A DNA stretch of 64,000 nt from Guyanagaster necrorhizus. Its lineage: Eukaryota; Basidiomycota; Agaricomycetes; Agaricales; Physalacriaceae. Each line of letters begins with the position of its first letter. The stretch's first letter is position 1. Position numbers and translations under genes: made by a program. The DNA lies in NCBI RefSeq assembly GCF_019112545.1, contig NW_025064883.1, forward strand, positions 756,100 through 820,099, read 5' to 3'. The notes under the pieces are model-generated. The model had not been told where the DNA came from and made no database searches. It saw only the letters and a program-made list of their open reading frames with translations. Below are positions 61,290-64,000 of the stretch, one piece after another.

Positions 61290-63268
61290 TCAGTTCTCTG
61301 GGTCCGGGTGCAACATCAGTTCTGGGCGAACTTTCTGGTCAAAATCTTCCGGTGTCAGGAATCCCAGTGCAACGGTGGCTTCCTTCAGTGTCGTCCCTTC
61401 CTTGTGGGCCTTCTTTGCACATTTCGCGACATCTGCCATTGTAACTTGTGAAAAAATGCCTTTCATGGGCTGTAATCACCTACTATCGTAGCCTAGATGG
61501 CTGTTCAAAATCGTAGCGAGCATGAGGGACTCATTAAGCAGCGTGTTGATTCGTTTCTCATTCGCCTGAATGCCAGTGACGCAGTTCTTGGTGAAGGAGC
61601 GTGATCCTTTGGTAGCCATGAGCTTGTCTAGGTGTTTCCGATGCAAATCAAGCTCACCATCAGCCAACAAACGAATACTTTGTAAAACGTTTTTGATAAT
61701 GACCGGTTTAAAGACATTAAGCTGTTTGAGGGAATTTCGTAAATGAAGATCCGGATATTGTACGAATCCCCCCCTACCTCAAACTGCCCACTGGCACCCG
61801 CTACACTGACGGCGGTTTGATTTCCCATGACTTGGGCGGCAACCATTGTCAAAGCCTCGCATTGTGTAGGATTGACCTTGCCTGGCATGATGCTGCTACC
61901 GGGCTCATTTTCCGGTAGACTGAGTTCACCCAGACCACAACGAGGTCCAGACCCTAGGTATCGGATATCATTGGCGATTTTCATCAAGGAACACGCAATG
62001 ACGTTCAAGGCCCCATGTGCCTCGACTAGAGCATCATGTGCTGCTAGTGCTTCAAACTGCAGTCCGACGTTCAGCTAAGAAGATTCGCACCAAACCAAGT
62101 GAATACCTTGTTTGGAGCAGTTCTGAATTCCAATCCAGTTATCTCGCTAATCTCTGCTGCGACTTTGACATCGAAACCTTTCTTGGTATTAAGACCCTAT
62201 CGATGTTATGGTCAGTGAAGCAGCCGCCATATTCTCATCCAGCAGACGTACAGTGCCAACAGCAGTTCCACCTTGTGCAAGAAGGCTCAATCGTGGGAGA
62301 ACATCGTTAATACGATCGATGCCATTGGAGACTTGTTGAACGTAGCCACTGAATTCCTGGCCCAAAGTGAGAGGAGTCGCATCCTGTTGTGATCATGAGC
62401 TATATTCACAACCATGCTTGCTTCGAACTTGCCTGAAGATGCGTACGACCGATTTTGATAATATTATCAAAGGCAACCGACTTTGTATTGAGAGCATCTC
62501 GGAGTTCAGTCAAAGCCGGGAGAAGGTTACGGCTGAGTTCCGTGACGGCGGCAACGTGCATAGCAGTGGGAAACCTGTATTATGTGTCAAATAGCTCGAC
62601 TCGCATAATAGGAGCATGGTCCTAACGTGTCGTTGCTGCTTTGGCTCATGTTAACGTGGTCATTCGGGTGTACTGGGTTCTTTGACCCAAGTTCGCCGCC
62701 AAGAAGCTCGATGGCTCTGTTGGAGATAACCTGCCGTTGATTTTAAACCATTGGACACTGATATGAATACATAAACACGACCAACCTCGTTGACGTTCAT
62801 ATTACTCTGGGTACCGCTACCCGTTTGGAATACAACAAGGGGGAAATGGTCAATGAGTTTCCCGGAAATCACCTGAATGATAGATTAGTAGAGGATGGCA
62901 TTGGATATTGAGACTACAGACATCATCAGCTGCCTTCTGAATGGCTTCGCCGACCTTTGGATCCATGCCATAACCGACATTGACAACGGAAGCGGCTTTC
63001 TTGAGGACACCAAAGGCTTTAATAAGAGGGGGGGGGAGCCGTTCCGTAGGGCCACCAATGTCAAAGTTCTGCAAGGATCTGTAGGACAGGTTAATGTCGT
63101 ACGAACGACAATAAGCAAAGGATCGAGCTCTCACCGTTGTGTCTGTGCACCCCAGTACCGGTCCGCGGGAACCTGAAGTTCACCAAAAGTATCTTTCTCG
63201 AGGCGGAAAGTAGAGTCGGACTATATCGATGTGAGCTTGTGTATATTAAAGTTCGAAAGTCTAACCAT
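61290..63268 (-). CDS. FUM1: Fumarate hydratase, class II (mitochondrial/cytosolic)
   Basis: Converts fumarate to L-malate in the TCA cycle. An ATG at 63268 is followed at once by a GT donor (intron to about 63224), so the cytosolic form would read M / [20 protein letters not shown]. The conserved enzyme then has [60 protein letters not shown] and [20 protein letters not shown]. The class II signature [13 protein letters not shown] is at about 61870-61910. It ends [18 protein letters not shown] at TGA 61290-61292. Upstream of 63268 the same frame has RTPHGLARSVRLFSSSSAT, a plausible mitochondrial leader, but its start codon was not found; a further exon upstream of about 63340 is likely. The gene is intron-rich. 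Confidence 0.92.
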
Positions 63269-63801
63269 GGTAGCGGAAGAACTTGAGAAGAGTCGGACAG
63301 ATCTGGCCAGGCCGTGAGGGGTTCTGAGACTTAACTGTATGGCATCACGTGAGTGAGGAAGTCCTGTGATTCGATTGTGAGCCGTGTGACCTTTGAGTAG
63401 AGTGTCGTCGACATATTGCGTGTGATTAAGCTTGAGAAAGCACGAGAAAAGAGAGGAACAGGCGGAAGAAAGCTGGAAGAAAGTGGAAGAACTTGACAAT
63501 CGGGCAGCAAGATGGAAACGGCGGTTTCCGTCCGAGTTTTTCCGCTGAATTGCGTATGTCAACGTAGAGCGGTAAGAGCGACGTAGCGCTCAGGCAGATT
63601 CTGAGTGTGTTGTTTGCTGGCATGCAAATCCACTTTTTTGTTTTTGTTTCTTTTTTTTAACTTGCAACTCGTAGTGCTTTTCACGGAAATACGTCACTAG
63701 GAGGATCCGGTCCGGTCCTTTCTTGCGGGGAAACACGTGAATTCAATATTCAGTTCCCCACACATTCAAATACTGCCAGTCAGTCCTCAGAATAACCAGC
63801 C
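63269..63801. other. Divergent upstream region of fumarase and PEX11
   Basis: Contains the probable mitochondrial-leader exon of fumarase at about 63269-63340 on the minus strand and the promoter of PEX11 on the plus strand. The stretch near 63640 is T-rich. The leader exon's start could not be placed. Confidence 0.45.
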
Positions 63802-64000
63802 ATGTCCGCCGTCGCATCCCAGATCATTTTCCATCCAGCTGTCTCTCAATCCCTCAAATTTGGTACAACCACGCTCGGAAGGGACAAGGTATATCTTTAG
63901 CCCCTCGCGGCCGCCTACCAAATACTAACGGCACAAGACCTACCGCGCAATCCAATATTTCGCCAGGTTCTACACATGGTACCTTCTTTTTCGCGGTGAA
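63802..64000 (+). CDS. Peroxisomal membrane protein PEX11, N-terminal part only
   Basis: PEX11 controls peroxisome division and membrane elongation. The ATG at 63802 gives MSAVASQIIFHPAVSQSLKF and GTTTLGRDK; an intron (about 63889-63938) with GTATAT donor and CACAAG acceptor leads to TYRAIQYFARFYTWYLLFRG. The pattern R-D-K-x-x-R-x-x-Q-Y-F-x-R-F is characteristic of the PEX11 N-terminus. The gene runs off the right edge. It lies divergent from fumarase. Confidence 0.85.

Overview
The window looks like nuclear DNA of a filamentous basidiomycete, most likely an Agaricomycete. The genes are eukaryotic, dense (29 models in 64 kb, both strands mixed) and cut by many short introns, mostly about 45-70 nt with GTRNGT donors and YAG acceptors. 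The families fit: SWI1, INO80, cyclin H, a Fus3/Kss1-type MAPK, CBF5, Rab5, alpha-arrestin, an MBD4-like glycosylase and cupredoxin GPI proteins. No prokaryotic operons, CRISPR array, rRNA or tRNA gene was seen. The species cannot be named from the sequence alone.

Layout. 1-6.3 kb: a CNH-domain protein running off the left edge, a mitochondrial D-2-hydroxyacid dehydrogenase (D-2HGDH/DLD type) and a convergent acyl-CoA ligase ending in the peroxisomal tripeptide AKL. 6.3-7.4 kb: a gene-free stretch with a small degenerate repeat element. 7.4-18.9 kb: Rab5 GTPase, a PPxY alpha-arrestin, SWI1 (ARID), a DUF1764 protein, cyclin H, a secreted GPI-type protein, a small basic DUF7726-like protein and FAP7/AK6. 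19.3-31.3 kb: a seven-helix orphan membrane protein, RNA polymerase III subunit RPC5, a large helical orphan, a low-complexity orphan, a J-domain protein and a polytopic membrane orphan. 31.9-42.4 kb: a LIM protein, an HhH-GPD (MBD4-like) glycosylase, a flavocytochrome b2-like lactate dehydrogenase, a SAP/coiled-coil nuclear protein and the MAPK. 42.4-44.4 kb: a gene-poor 2 kb stretch. 44.4-64 kb: a double cupredoxin GPI protein, CBF5 and ribosomal protein eL22 sharing one divergent promoter, a UBA/DEVH RNA helicase, INO80, fumarase and the start of PEX11.

How the genes relate. This is an ordinary housekeeping-rich fungal region and not an obvious cluster. Themes that recur are chromatin remodelling and transcription (SWI1, INO80, RPC5, cyclin H), ribosome production (FAP7, CBF5, eL22), hydroxy-acid and TCA metabolism (D-2-hydroxyacid dehydrogenase, flavocytochrome b2, fumarase), peroxisomes (AKL-tailed ligase, PEX11) and signalling/trafficking (MAPK, Rab5, arrestin, CNH protein). 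I found no convincing new biological system. The items most worth a second look are the CBF5/eL22 bidirectional promoter, two frame-required GC-AG introns, the peroxisomal tail of the acyl-CoA ligase, the flavocytochrome b2 without a visible mitochondrial leader, and several lineage-restricted orphan proteins. Exon boundaries and start codons were read by eye, so coordinates inside genes are approximate.
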